Shown here piece after piece: positions 29,377 through 38,913 of a stretch of 64,000 nucleotides of DNA; within the stretch, counting starts at the first letter, position 1, and every line of letters starts with the position of its first letter. Made by a program: the position numbers and the translations under genes. The notes under the pieces are model-generated. The model did no database searches. It worked only from the letters and a program-made list of their open reading frames with translations, and was not told the DNA's origin. Source of the DNA: Nostoc sp. FACHB-110 (lineage in GTDB: Bacteria > Cyanobacteriota > Cyanobacteriia > Cyanobacteriales > Nostocaceae); contig NZ_JACJRU010000004.1 in assembly GCF_014697425.1 (NCBI RefSeq), positions 1 to 64,000 on the forward strand. Reading direction: 5' to 3'.

Positions 29377-31983
29377 TTACAACCAATTACCAATTAATAC
29401 ATAAGCAGACCAAAAGCTGGGGGCTTTGTAATTGGGATGATTAAGCATAGTTAGTTGAGCATGACGAAGAGCTTTAGCTTTGCTGATGTTGCCTTTTTTG
29501 AGTTCTTGATAAAAGTCACTCACAAACAAAGCTGTTGATTCATCATCGATTTGCCACAAAGAAGCCAATGTACTCCTAGCACCAGCACGAATGGCTGTAC
29601 CTGCAAGTCCTAAAGCTGCACGGTTGTCACCCATTGCTGTTTGACAAGCACTTAATACTAATAATTCGACTGCTTTTGTTTGGTTGGCGTTCCTATTTCG
29701 CAGGAGGTTATCAAGTTGCTTAACATGAATTGGCCCATCAGCAGCTAATATAAAAGTTTGCTCGGCACTGGAACTAAATTGGCCGTGAGTGGCTAAATGG
29801 ACAACATTAAAAGGAACATTATTCACCTCTTTTGCTAATGCTTGACTGGTGAATTGTTTGTCAATAAGATTAGTTGTAGAAACGCCTGCTTGAGCAATTA
29901 AATTAACCTCAGATTTAATCGCAGGTAATGGCGAGAAGTTGGGAAATCCTGGTGGTGGTTCAGATAATCCGGCAATTAAACCTTTAAGTTGCTGCTTGAC
30001 TAGAGGTTGAGGATTTTGTAATTGTAAACTGACATTTAAGGCGATCGCATATTTTTCAATTAAGAATTTTTCCCCATCAAACAGCGAAGCCATTGGAATG
30101 TTACGCAATATTCCATCCAGGACAAACACGAGGGTATCAACTTTAGTGGCTGATAACTCCGACTCAATAGGTTTAATTAACCAGTCGTAAACTATTTGTG
30201 ATTGGGTTTTAATCGTGCGAGTAGCAGTTGGATTGACTAAAGCTGTACGCAGACTGGAGACGATGTTTTCTACTTCTTTTTGGGGAATTTTGGTACTGTA
30301 ATTGTGTAGTTTTTGGTCACGTAGTTTGACAATTACCTGAATTTCGTCAGGCAGAATAATCGGATATAAAATTGCTGTGTTGGGATTTTGCTTGTCTACC
30401 ACTTTATCAAGGGCGACTTTTTTACCTTGCAAACAAGCTTCTTGAAAGAAATTATCTAATTCTGCTAATTGCAAAGCTTCAATCCGTTCCCGTACGCGCT
30501 CTAAAATTGTACTATCGGTTTTTGCTTGCAGTAATAATAACTCGACTGATTGGCGATAAACTGGTTCCACACTATCTCGAAAGTTAAATTGAACGTATTG
30601 ACTAACTGCGGCTAAGTCGCTACGCAAAGATTTTAAAGTATCCACAGCTGCATCATAAGCCGCGATCGCACCTGGAAGTTGATTTTGCTGCCGCAGCAAT
30701 CGCCCTAACTGCCACTGCAAGTGATAGGCAATATCGGGTGTATTTGTAGACTGTGCTAACACTAAACCTTTTTCGGTGAGGGTTTGGGCATATTTCCATT
30801 GCTTAGTTTGCTCGTAGACATTACCCAAAGTCAAAAGTGCGTAAGCTTCAGCCTGCTGATCGCCTAGACTGCTTGATGCGTTTACTGTTGCGGCTAAAAG
30901 TTGAACGATTTGTTGGGGCTTGGCGAGCGCAAATTGAGAATCAATCCCCAACTTAATTAAACTTTGAGCAAAATTAATCTGAGCATATATTGCTGCACGG
31001 CTAGGAGGAAGTTGGTTAATTTGGGATTGAATCGCAGTTAATAAAGCTGGGACTTGTGCTAATTGGTTAATTTCTATGAGTAAGCTGAGGTAATTCAGTT
31101 GTGCTTGAATTTTGCCTAAAGGTGAGGGGGAGATTTCCATCGCTTGTTGATAATAAGCGATCGCTTGTTGGTTGTCTTGTTGTTTGCGCGCGTTATTTGC
31201 CAAACTCAACAAACTGGCTCCCATCTCATCCACAGATTTGAGGTTTGTGGCTATCTCCCGACTTTGGGCGAGAACTTTTTGGGATTTTTGTAAATCACCT
31301 GATACTAACAGTGCATCACCAAGCGATCGCAATCCCACAGCTTTTTCCAGAGAATCTGGTTGCGCTTCTAACTGCTGCTGTAATGCTGCTAAAATTTGTA
31401 ATGCACGACGGTAAAAACCTTGAGTCCGCCACGCCTGGGCTTGATTGATTTGCGATCGCACCACGCCACTAGTATTTTTTGCCTGCTGATAAATAGTTGC
31501 CGCTTGTTGCCAAGTGACTAAAGCTGCCTCAGCTTTACCCATTGACAGCTGCAAACGACCTTGAATTAAGAGTGATTGGGCGAATATTTGCTGATTTTGA
31601 CTGCCTTGTAGTAGTTGCAAACTTTCAGCAATGGCTTGCTCTGCTTCTGTCCATGCACCTAGTTGCTGGTAAGCGAGGGATAAATTACTCAGGGTAATGG
31701 CTAATTTCAGTGCGTCTTGCTGTTGGCGATATTCTTGTGCTGCTTGTTGCAAAACTTTGACCGCTTCAGCAAAACGTCCACCATCATAAAGCGTCTTGCC
31801 TTCTTGCAAAGGCGATACCATCGTATTTGTCGATGAAGCGTTGAGAGGATTAGGCACTAACGCCAGCACAGGTGAACCCAAGACACACAGCAAACTCAGC
31901 AAAAAATACAGAAATAAGCGCAACATCCTGCTACTTTGATGAGAACTTAAGCAAAAATCCCTAGTTTTGGTCTTCAGTGACAT
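29377..31983 (-). CDS. Secreted TPR-CHAT domain protein (second copy)
   Basis: An 868-residue paralogue of the protein at 13048-15678. A signal peptide core (LRLFLYFLLSLLCVLGSPVLA) suggests export; an in-frame ATG at residue 20 just before it could be the true start. TPR repeats fill about 55-470 (YYQQAMEISPSPLGK, AYALLTLGNVYEQTKQW). The CHAT domain ends the protein, with HLATHGQF (H733) and LSACQT (C780), then GLAGTAIRAGARSTLASLW. Both catalytic residues are present. It is not in the same operon as the first copy; the protease, TpsA/TpsB and TspO-like genes lie between them. Confidence 0.9.
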   Translation of the reverse strand: MSLKTKTRDFCLSSHQSSRMLRLFLYFLLSLLCVLGSPVLALVPNPLNASSTNTMVSPLQEGKTLYDGGRFAEAVKVLQQAAQEYRQQQDALKLAITLSNLSLAYQQLGAWTEAEQAIAESLQLLQGSQNQQIFAQSLLIQGRLQLSMGKAEAALVTWQQAATIYQQAKNTSGVVRSQINQAQAWRTQGFYRRALQILAALQQQLEAQPDSLEKAVGLRSLGDALLVSGDLQKSQKVLAQSREIATNLKSVDEMGASLLSLANNARKQQDNQQAIAYYQQAMEISPSPLGKIQAQLNYLSLLIEINQLAQVPALLTAIQSQINQLPPSRAAIYAQINFAQSLIKLGIDSQFALAKPQQIVQLLAATVNASSSLGDQQAEAYALLTLGNVYEQTKQWKYAQTLTEKGLVLAQSTNTPDIAYHLQWQLGRLLRQQNQLPGAIAAYDAAVDTLKSLRSDLAAVSQYVQFNFRDSVEPVYRQSVELLLLQAKTDSTILERVRERIEALQLAELDNFFQEACLQGKKVALDKVVDKQNPNTAILYPIILPDEIQVIVKLRDQKLHNYSTKIPQKEVENIVSSLRTALVNPTATRTIKTQSQIVYDWLIKPIESELSATKVDTLVFVLDGILRNIPMASLFDGEKFLIEKYAIALNVSLQLQNPQPLVKQQLKGLIAGLSEPPPGFPNFSPLPAIKSEVNLIAQAGVSTTNLIDKQFTSQALAKEVNNVPFNVVHLATHGQFSSSAEQTFILAADGPIHVKQLDNLLRNRNANQTKAVELLVLSACQTAMGDNRAALGLAGTAIRAGARSTLASLWQIDDESTALFVSDFYQELKKGNISKAKALRHAQLTMLNHPNYKAPSFWSAYVLIGNWL

Positions 31984-32198
31984 GGTAAGCAGTAAATGAT
32001 GGACTTTGCAAAATTGAATACAACAACACCAATCAAAATTATTTCATAGCCTTGGATGAATCTGCTGCTAGCATTTTGACGCAGCAGATTCATGCTAGAA
32101 GAAATACAACTAAAGAGAAATTTAATGCTGATTTTCAACTTAATTTGGATAAGCTGTAAAAGCTTACCTTAAAATTTTTTCACCTCTGGCCTTCTGCC

Positions 32199-32585
32199 TT
32201 GCCCAAAGGGCAAAATTTCACCAAGAGCTTCGACAATTTTATATTGTTTGTTGCAGTACCTTTGCCAAAATGGTGTGGCAGTGAAGTCTCTGCTACTCCA
32301 AAAACTGGTATGGGGGTGCATCATAGTAAAGGCCAAGCTATGCAAGGAATGTCTATGCACTCAGAAATGATGGGTATAAAGAGGAATCTAGAATCATTAA
32401 AAAATGCCTCTGACTTTGATAAAGAATTTGTGCGACAGATGATTCCGCCAGTAATGATGTCCTCCAGGATGGTAGCTAATCATGCAACTCATCGTGAAAT
32501 TCGCAACTTAGCTGAAGAAATCTTCAAATCACAAACTGCTGAATTTCCGCAAATGTAACAATGGTATCAAGCTTGGTCTAAATAG
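32199..32585 (+). pseudogene. Decayed DUF305 family gene
   Basis: The frame contains FDKEFVRQMIPPVMMSSRMV, then THREIRNLAEEIFKSQTAE, which matches the C-terminal DUF305 pattern. In that family the motif reads MIPHH(x)MAVMM; here about five codons with both histidines are gone. A TAA at 32556-32558 also cuts the frame just before QWYQAWSK, the usual family ending, which continues in frame to 32585. The first part (32199 to about 32330) has no recognisable signal peptide and is probably unrelated or scrambled. DUF305 proteins are exported and often linked to copper. The missing histidines and the early stop argue that this copy is not functional. Confidence 0.7.
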
Positions 32586-32610
32586 TCTTATCGTTTAATA
32601 TCTGACAACT

Positions 32611-32805
32611 ATGACACTGACACTTACAGTTCCCAACATGGCTTGTTCTGCCTGTGCAAACAACATTACTAATGCCGTCAAAACAGTTGATGCCAATGCG
32701 GTTGTTGAAGCCGATCCGAAAACTAAGCTTGTAAATGTAGAAACTCACGTTTCTGAGCAAACAATCAAGGAGGCTTTAGCAGAAGCTGGCTATCCCGCAG
32801 CCTAA
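32611..32805 (+). CDS. Heavy-metal-associated (HMA) metallochaperone
   Basis: A 64-residue single HMA domain with the metal site MACSACA (Cys12 and Cys15). The usual ferredoxin-like pattern follows: ANNITNAVKTVDANAVVEAD, the beta strand KLVNVETHV and the end ALAEAGYPA. Small soluble HMA proteins of this kind carry Cu(I), or sometimes Zn(II), to P-type ATPases. The P-type ATPase 2.5 kb away lacks its own HMA domain, so a partnership is possible but unproven. The gene follows the decayed DUF305 gene by 26 bp. Confidence 0.9.
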   Translation: MTLTLTVPNMACSACANNITNAVKTVDANAVVEADPKTKLVNVETHVSEQTIKEALAEAGYPAA

Positions 32806-32894
32806 TTTTTTCGATTACTGACAAAAAATAGTTGCGGAATTAGGCAGTAGGCAGTAGTTTCTGAGAACCCATTCATGACTGCTATAGACTTATT

Positions 32895-32942
32895 CTAAAA
32901 ATAAGAGTTAAAGGAATATTATCCTTTGACTCTTATTTTTAG
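32895..32942. terminator. Strong intrinsic terminator hairpin
   Basis: A 21-base arm CTAAAAATAAGAGTTAAAGG (from 32895) pairs almost perfectly with TCCTTTGACTCTTATTTTTA (from 32922) around a 6-base loop, ending in T-rich DNA. It is 90 bp after the HMA gene. The rest of the gap up to 33219 is AT-rich without visible genes. Confidence 0.8.
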
Positions 32943-33219
32943 AAACACTAACTTTTAAATTTATTGAAGAAAATCTAATATTTTAAAATTACAATAGTAT
33001 TTACCGCAGTCTCATTTTTACAATCATTTATAATAATTAGCTTTTAACTTAATTTGATTTATAAGATATGCCAAAAATATGACATTTGGCTTATATATAA
33101 ATATAAAAAATTATCAAATTAATCAATTTCCTATTTCTGCCAGTACTGAAAATAACCGTTTTGATGAAATTAACATGATATTCCTAGAGGAACCCCTTCA
33201 CTTCTAGTGAATCTCGAAA

Positions 33220-34305
33220 ATGAATGTTAACTCGCAGAATTTTACTTCGATGCGTAAACCTAAAACTTTTAATAATCCAGAGCGTTTTGTTGAAGGCTGG
33301 TATTGGGTAATGCCATCACAAAATCTGCGAATAGGTGAGGTAAAGCCAGTTACTATTTTAGGGAGAAAGTTAGTAGTTTATCGTGGTCAAGATAAAAGAG
33401 TAGTTATTTGTGATGCCTACTGTCCTCATATGGGAGCGCACCTTGCTGAAGGCAGAATAGAAGGCAACGAATTACGCTGTTTTTTCCATCATTGGAAATT
33501 TGACAATCAAGGAATCTGTGTAGAAATTCCCTGTTTAGATGAGCCACTGCCGATTAAATTAAAAACTTGGCCCACAAATGAAGGGTACGGCATGATTTGG
33601 ATTTGGACTGGGGAAACACCACAACAACCCCTACCATTTATTCCAGATTTACAACAACAGCAGTTTGATATTACTTTTGGGTTTCACTTTGTGAAAAACT
33701 GTCATCCGAATGTAGTGTTGATTAATGCGATTGATGCTCAACATTTTAATACAGTTCACAAGTTACCATTAGAAGTTATCTTTGACAAAGAAGAATATAA
33801 TCACAATGTGATTATTTTTACGAATATTACAGATATTCGCAGAGGTCATTCTTTCACTAAGCTGATTCGTTCTCTATTCAAACACCCCATTAACTATAGT
33901 ATCTGTTACTGGTATGGTAGTACGGGGATAGTTTCACTTGGCCCTGATTTTTTGGGTTTACACATGATGTTTGCCTTACGTCTTTTGGAGTCTGGCAAAA
34001 CAGAAGGACAAACTATCTTTATGCTCAAAAAACGTAGTCATCTTTTTGGCAGATTATTTAATCAGTTGATATTTTGGGTAACGAAGCTTGTAGGTGAACA
34101 TTTTATTCAGGATGATGAAAAAGTTTTTCGGACAATTCGTTTTGATTTAAAAACACCGATTAAAGCCGATCAAGCAATTATGCAGTTTATCAATCATATT
34201 GAACAGCAAAAGCCACTTTTATGGAGTACTTGGAATTTGGCACGGCGTGAAGTGGAACCGCAAGCTACTCAAAATCAATGGCGCGATGATTTGACTAATG
34301 ACTAA
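33220..34305 (+). CDS. Rieske [2Fe-2S] non-haem iron oxygenase
   Basis: A 361-residue ring-hydroxylase-type oxygenase. The Rieske domain (about 25-125) has Cys68-Pro-His70 (YCPHMGAHLAEG) and Cys87-Phe-Phe-His90 (CFFHHWKF), the full cluster ligand set. The catalytic domain has the mononuclear iron motif D172, H175 and H180 (NAIDAQHFNTVH). No membrane helix or signal is evident, so it should be cytosolic or peripheral. Cyanobacterial relatives act on pheophorbide, carotenoid-like or other aromatic substrates; the sequence does not tell which. No ferredoxin or reductase partner lies next to it. It stands alone between a terminator and a hairpin. Confidence 0.9.
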   Translation: MNVNSQNFTSMRKPKTFNNPERFVEGWYWVMPSQNLRIGEVKPVTILGRKLVVYRGQDKRVVICDAYCPHMGAHLAEGRIEGNELRCFFHHWKFDNQGICVEIPCLDEPLPIKLKTWPTNEGYGMIWIWTGETPQQPLPFIPDLQQQQFDITFGFHFVKNCHPNVVLINAIDAQHFNTVHKLPLEVIFDKEEYNHNVIIFTNITDIRRGHSFTKLIRSLFKHPINYSICYWYGSTGIVSLGPDFLGLHMMFALRLLESGKTEGQTIFMLKKRSHLFGRLFNQLIFWVTKLVGEHFIQDDEKVFRTIRFDLKTPIKADQAIMQFINHIEQQKPLLWSTWNLARREVEPQATQNQWRDDLTND

Positions 34306-34377
34306 TTAACACCAAAAAGTGAAAAGTTAAACGCGACTTTTTACTTTTTCTTTCATAAGTTAATGCTTAAATAAAAA

Positions 34378-34396
34378 GAAGTGGCAAAGCCACTTC
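34378..34396. terminator. Hairpin between convergent genes
   Basis: GAAGTGGC (34378-34385), loop AAA, GCCACTTC (34389-34396). It is 70 bp after the Rieske gene and before the end of the convergent gene. There is no long T tract, so termination is only likely. Confidence 0.5.
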
Positions 34397-34555
34397 ATCA
34401 TTCCCAGGTAGAACCTAAAGATAAGTATAGCTATTGTAGAAATCGAAAATGGTATAAATAAACACCAATTAATTTAAGATTCCAATTTTCATTGCTAGAA
34501 GCTAAAAAATTATCATTTCCACTCATAGGCAAATTTCAGATTCGATATTGTAACA

Positions 34556-35233
34556 CTATTGGTCTGGGTTTAGTGAAACAATCAACTGTGCTACCTTGAT
34601 CCCTAGAGGTTTCCAATGGGGATTACTAGAGGAAAATATGCTATCACCTAAGACTGCATTATAGTCTCTAGGGTATTTTTGGGCGGCATTGGCTGTAGCG
34701 TCTACGCGCAGAATAAGTTTACCTTGGTAGCGAGAGAGTTTGCTGCTGTCTAGCAAGATAGTCCCGCCATAATCCCAGGCTAATCCATAAAGTTTAAAGT
34801 TGCCTAATTTTTGGCATAACTCACTCCAAGGAGTACCAACACCGATACCTTCGCGGGTTTTCCACGCTGTACCTAAGTTCCGTACATCTAGGGGTTTAGT
34901 GCGAGTGTTATCACTCCAGACTACCAAAAGCGATCGCTCTCGGCCTAAGTTTAACTGAGTAGCGGCAAAACTCCCGATTCCTTCTGCACCAGAAATAGTT
35001 TTATCCACTACGCGAGATTGACCAAATAGCTTGACTAAATCTTTTTTGGTGGTGGTGCGGGTAATAGGGCCAACTCTTTCACCAGGCACAATTAAAGTAT
35101 CGTTTAAAGGTTTTGATTGAGCAAGGGTGAAATTATGAGAGCTATTTTGTGGTAATGCAATTGCTGGGTTGGCTGAGTAGCTAATTAATAAAGCTAACAC
35201 AGCCGTTGTGATGTTTTTGATGGGTAGATTCAC
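34556..35233 (-). CDS. Exported conserved hypothetical protein
   Basis: A 225-residue protein with a signal peptide (ITTAVLALLISYSANPAIA). The mature part has LNDTLIVPGERVGPITRTTT, DLVKLFGQSRVVDKTISG, REGIGVGTPWSELCQKLG and DYNAVLGDSIFSSSNPHWKP. This form (a GERVG-type start, then a segment on rescaled flow through GVGTPW) recurs in bacterial hypothetical exported proteins, but I cannot name the family or a function. It lies 83 bp downstream of the P-type ATPase in the same direction and might be co-transcribed with it. Confidence 0.75.
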   Translation of the reverse strand: MNLPIKNITTAVLALLISYSANPAIALPQNSSHNFTLAQSKPLNDTLIVPGERVGPITRTTTKKDLVKLFGQSRVVDKTISGAEGIGSFAATQLNLGRERSLLVVWSDNTRTKPLDVRNLGTAWKTREGIGVGTPWSELCQKLGNFKLYGLAWDYGGTILLDSSKLSRYQGKLILRVDATANAAQKYPRDYNAVLGDSIFSSSNPHWKPLGIKVAQLIVSLNPDQ

Positions 35234-35315
35234 TGTTTTCTCGTTTAAGTAGTAGTAATTTAACTGACGACTATGATTAGCTACAGTTCCTCATTACTTA
35301 TTCCTGAATTCTTGC

Positions 35316-37292
35316 TTATTTCATCACTCTTGTGGCGTTAAAAATCGCCAGCAAGGCTACACCCACATCAGCAAATACAGCTTCCCACATGGTTGCGACA
35401 CCTAAAATTCCTAAGCCAATAAATGCAATTTTAATTGCTAAGGCGAAACTAATATTTTGCCAAACAATTTGGCGGGTTTTTCTGGCAATTTGAATTGCTG
35501 TAGCTACTTTAGAAGGTGCATCTGTCATGATGACGATATCGGCAGTTTCAATGGCTGCATCTGAGCCTAAACCACCCATTGCCATACCAACATCGGCTCT
35601 AGCAATTACAGGTGCATCGTTAATGCCATCACCAATAAAAGCGACTTTATCATGTTTAGGATTCGTGCTAATTAACTTTTCCATTGCCGAGACTTTTTCT
35701 TCTGGTAATAACTCGGCAATATAAGAGTCTATACCAATTTGTTGAGCAATTCTAGCCGCGATCGCCTGATTATCTCCTGTTAACATGACTGTTCTTTCTA
35801 CGCCGATTTTTTTGAGTGCTTGTATCGCTGTTTTAGCATCGGCTTTTAACTCATCTGCAATCATAATATATCCAGCGTAAATATTATCTACTGCTAGATG
35901 TACAACTGTGCCTTTTACGTCGCAATTGTCATGGGTAATCTGCTCTTGATGGAGTAGGCGATCGCTTCCTGCTAATACTAGTTTATTACCTACATTTGCT
36001 TTAATTCCCTGCCCGGCTATTTCTTCATAATTCGACACTTCGGAAATATCAAAATCTTCACCATATTCTGCGCGAATTGATTGAGCGATGGGGTGATTGG
36101 AATGAGCTTCTACTTTGGCGGCTAACTCTAGTATTTCTTGTTGGCTATAGCCGTTAAATGGGACAATTTCGACTACTTTAAATACCCCTTTTGTTAAAGT
36201 TCCTGTTTTATCAAATACTACTGTTTTAACTGTAGTTAATGTATCCAAAAACATCGAACCTTTAATCAAAATACCGCGTTTGGCAGCACCGCCAATTCCC
36301 CCAAAATAACCCAGGGGTATACTGATAACCAATCCACAGGGACAAGAAATTACTAATAATATCAAAGCTCGATAAACCCATTCTGAAGATGTCGCCCCAG
36401 GAATTATTAAAGGTGGTAATATGGCGACTGCTAGAGAGATGAAAACAACTATTGGCGTGTAATAACGAGCAAATTTTGTAATGAATTTTTCTGTTTCTGC
36501 TTTTTTACTTCTGGCATTTTGTACTAAGTCTAAAATCTTGGCAATAGAAGATTCATTAAATAGTTTGGTGACTTGAATTTTGAGCAATCCAACTTGATTG
36601 ATGGAACCAGCTAATACGGTATCGCCAATTCTAACGGTTTGTGGTACAGATTCCCCGGTTAAAGCTGATGTATCAACTTGGGAATTTCCGGTAATAATTT
36701 CCCCATCTAAAGGAATTTTTTCGCCTGGTTTAATAACTACGATGTCGCCAATTTTTACTGCTTCTGGAGAAACTTTATTGATAGTACCTTCTGTTTCCAG
36801 ATTGGCATAATCTGGGCGGACTTCTAATAAAGCTTTGATGGAGTTACGCGAACGGCTTACAGCCACATCTTGAAATAATTCGCCTATTTTGTAAAATAAC
36901 ATCACACCTACAGCTTCAGGTAATTTATGAATTGCTAAAGCTCCGAGTGTGGCAATTGTCATTAAAAATGTTTCATCAAAAATTCTCCCTTTGAGGATAT
37001 TACGTCCGGCTGTTTTTAACACAGTCCAACCACTCAGAAGGTAGGCGGGAATAAAAACTAAATATTCACCAATTGCATAAGGTGTGTTATGTAATTGTTG
37101 TTCAAAAATTAGCCCAGATATATACAAAATACCAATCACAATTAGAGAATATATTTCATTTTTGAAACTAAATTCTCCGCCGTGGTCATGGTTATGATTA
37201 TCATCGTGATGATGCTCATGGTTATGGTTATGATTCTCATGATGATCATGACTGCAACAATCGGAATGTTCTGAATGTATTTTATGTTGCAT
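35316..37292 (-). CDS. Zn/Cd/Pb-type P1B-ATPase with His-rich N-terminus
   Basis: A 658-residue metal-exporting ATPase. The N-terminus (2-38) is a run of His, Asp and Asn (HDHHENHNHNHEHHHDDNHN) preceded by a CC pair, and replaces the usual HMA domain. The membrane metal site is SCPCGL (C317-P-C319). The A domain has TGESVP, and the phosphorylation site is DKTGTLT (Asp361). The hinge GDGINDAPVIARADVG is intact. CPC with this N-terminus fits divalent Zn2+, Cd2+ or Pb2+ efflux, as in the ZiaA/CadA group, better than copper. A dyad resembling SmtB/ArsR operators lies just upstream. It is divergent from the NRAMP uptake gene. Confidence 0.93.
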   Translation of the reverse strand: MQHKIHSEHSDCCSHDHHENHNHNHEHHHDDNHNHDHGGEFSFKNEIYSLIVIGILYISGLIFEQQLHNTPYAIGEYLVFIPAYLLSGWTVLKTAGRNILKGRIFDETFLMTIATLGALAIHKLPEAVGVMLFYKIGELFQDVAVSRSRNSIKALLEVRPDYANLETEGTINKVSPEAVKIGDIVVIKPGEKIPLDGEIITGNSQVDTSALTGESVPQTVRIGDTVLAGSINQVGLLKIQVTKLFNESSIAKILDLVQNARSKKAETEKFITKFARYYTPIVVFISLAVAILPPLIIPGATSSEWVYRALILLVISCPCGLVISIPLGYFGGIGGAAKRGILIKGSMFLDTLTTVKTVVFDKTGTLTKGVFKVVEIVPFNGYSQQEILELAAKVEAHSNHPIAQSIRAEYGEDFDISEVSNYEEIAGQGIKANVGNKLVLAGSDRLLHQEQITHDNCDVKGTVVHLAVDNIYAGYIMIADELKADAKTAIQALKKIGVERTVMLTGDNQAIAARIAQQIGIDSYIAELLPEEKVSAMEKLISTNPKHDKVAFIGDGINDAPVIARADVGMAMGGLGSDAAIETADIVIMTDAPSKVATAIQIARKTRQIVWQNISFALAIKIAFIGLGILGVATMWEAVFADVGVALLAIFNATRVMK

Positions 37293-37314
37293 TTTGGCTA
37301 AATCCTTGTTTCTT

Positions 37315-37340
37315 TAATATATGAGCGTATATTCAAATTT
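37315..37340. promoter_or_regulatory. Candidate SmtB/ArsR-type operator
   Basis: ATATGA (inside AATATATGAGCG) and TCAAAT (inside TATTCAAATT) form an imperfect dyad 8 bases apart, 25-45 bp upstream of the P-type ATPase start. SmtB-type repressors bind dyads with TGA..TCA half-sites in such positions. No smtB/arsR gene is in the window. Confidence 0.4.
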
Positions 37341-37538
37341 ATGAGAAATTGCTATTTTATGCAAGTTGAATTTTTTAAGAAAGAGAATCTTTATCAATCA
37401 CTAGTTGAATGACTGTAATAAATGATGTGAGAAAGTTTCAGTCAATGTGAATATGGATAAATTCACCTGGCGAAAGATGACAGCATCTCCAACTTTTGGC
37501 AGATTATGAGATAATTATGAAAATTAGAGTATACACAA

Positions 37539-38867
37539 ATGCCTTTTTTGGAAAATACGGCGAAAAAGCCAAGCTTACCCGAAGTTTACCGCAGTATAAA
37601 AATCCCTCAGACCAAAAGTTTTTGGCGAAAAATATTGGCGTATGCAGGGCCAGGATATCTAGTTTCTGTAGGATATATTGATCCGGGAAACTGGGCGACT
37701 GATATAGCTGGTGGAGCTAAATTTGGCTATGCACTGCTAGTGGTGATTATGCTTTCTAACTTGATGGCGATTTTAATGCAATCGCTGTGTGTGCGGTTAG
37801 GGGTAGCGACGGGAAAAGATTTAGCCCAAGCTTGTCGAGATTATTTTAGCCCGCGTGTGAGTTTTGGGTTATGGTTGTTGTGTGAAATTGCGATCGCAGC
37901 TTGTGATTTAGCCGAAGTTTTAGGAAGTGCGATCGCGCTACAATTACTTTTTGGTATTCCCTTAAGTTGGGGTGTGTGCATTACAGCATTAGATGTATTT
38001 GGATTGTTATTACTGCAAAAAAAAGGCTTTCGTTATACAGAAGCCTTAGTAATTATGTTAGTAGGAACTGTCAGTTTATGTTTTGCAGTTGAAATGATGT
38101 TTTCGCGTCCTGATTGGGGCGGAATTTTATTAGGTTATACTCCCAAAGTAGAAATTTTACAAAATCCAGGAATGCTATATATTGCTATTGGCATTTTGGG
38201 TGCTACAGTTATGCCGCATAATTTATATTTGCACTCTTCAATTGTCCAGACACGCGCTTGGCAACCCACTACCGAAAAGCGATGGGAAGCGATTAAATTT
38301 GGTACAATTGACTCGACATTTGCTTTATGTTTTGCACTTTTAATTAATTCGGCAATCTTAATTGTAGCAGCAGCAACATTTCACTTTTCTGGACATCAGG
38401 ATGTGGCAGAAATTCAAGATGCTTATCAATTACTATCTCCCTTGTTAGGTGTAAATGCGGCTAGTGCAATTTTTGGTTTAGCTTTATTAGCGTCTGGGCA
38501 AAGTTCCACCCTCACCGCAACTTTAGCCGGACAAATTGTCATGGAAGGCTTTTTAAATTTACGCCTGAAACCTTGGTTACGCAGATTTTTAACCAGAATA
38601 ATTGCAATTGTGCCTGCTTTGATTTCTATTATTTATTTTGGCGAAAAAAGTACAAGTAATTTATTGATTTTTAGTCAAGTAATCTTAAGTTTACAACTAT
38701 CATTTGCTGTAGTGCCGTTAGTCATGTTTACTAGTAATCGCCGCTTGATGGGTGAATTTGTGAATCCTTGGTGGTTAAAAAGCTTATCATGGTTAGTAGC
38801 GATCGCCATCATTATTTTAAATGCTTGGTTGTTATTGCAAACTATTTCTGGTTGGTTATCTGGTTAG
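37539..38867 (+). CDS. mntH: NRAMP-family divalent metal (Mn/Fe) transporter
   Basis: A 442-residue polytopic membrane protein with the NRAMP signature DPGNWATD (Asp48-Asn51 in helix 1) and GATVMPHNLYLHSS (Met225-Pro-His227 in helix 6). These are the metal-binding residues of proton-coupled Mn2+/Fe2+ uptake. About eleven hydrophobic helices are visible. The length matches the family. The gene is divergent from the P-type ATPase, with 246 bp between starts. The symbol rests on family homology; Mn versus Fe preference is not shown by the sequence. Confidence 0.92.
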   Translation: MPFLENTAKKPSLPEVYRSIKIPQTKSFWRKILAYAGPGYLVSVGYIDPGNWATDIAGGAKFGYALLVVIMLSNLMAILMQSLCVRLGVATGKDLAQACRDYFSPRVSFGLWLLCEIAIAACDLAEVLGSAIALQLLFGIPLSWGVCITALDVFGLLLLQKKGFRYTEALVIMLVGTVSLCFAVEMMFSRPDWGGILLGYTPKVEILQNPGMLYIAIGILGATVMPHNLYLHSSIVQTRAWQPTTEKRWEAIKFGTIDSTFALCFALLINSAILIVAAATFHFSGHQDVAEIQDAYQLLSPLLGVNAASAIFGLALLASGQSSTLTATLAGQIVMEGFLNLRLKPWLRRFLTRIIAIVPALISIIYFGEKSTSNLLIFSQVILSLQLSFAVVPLVMFTSNRRLMGEFVNPWWLKSLSWLVAIAIIILNAWLLLQTISGWLSG

Positions 38868-38913
38868 AATAATCAAAGAAGGAAAATACTGCAAATGTGA
38901 AGGGGTAAAATTT

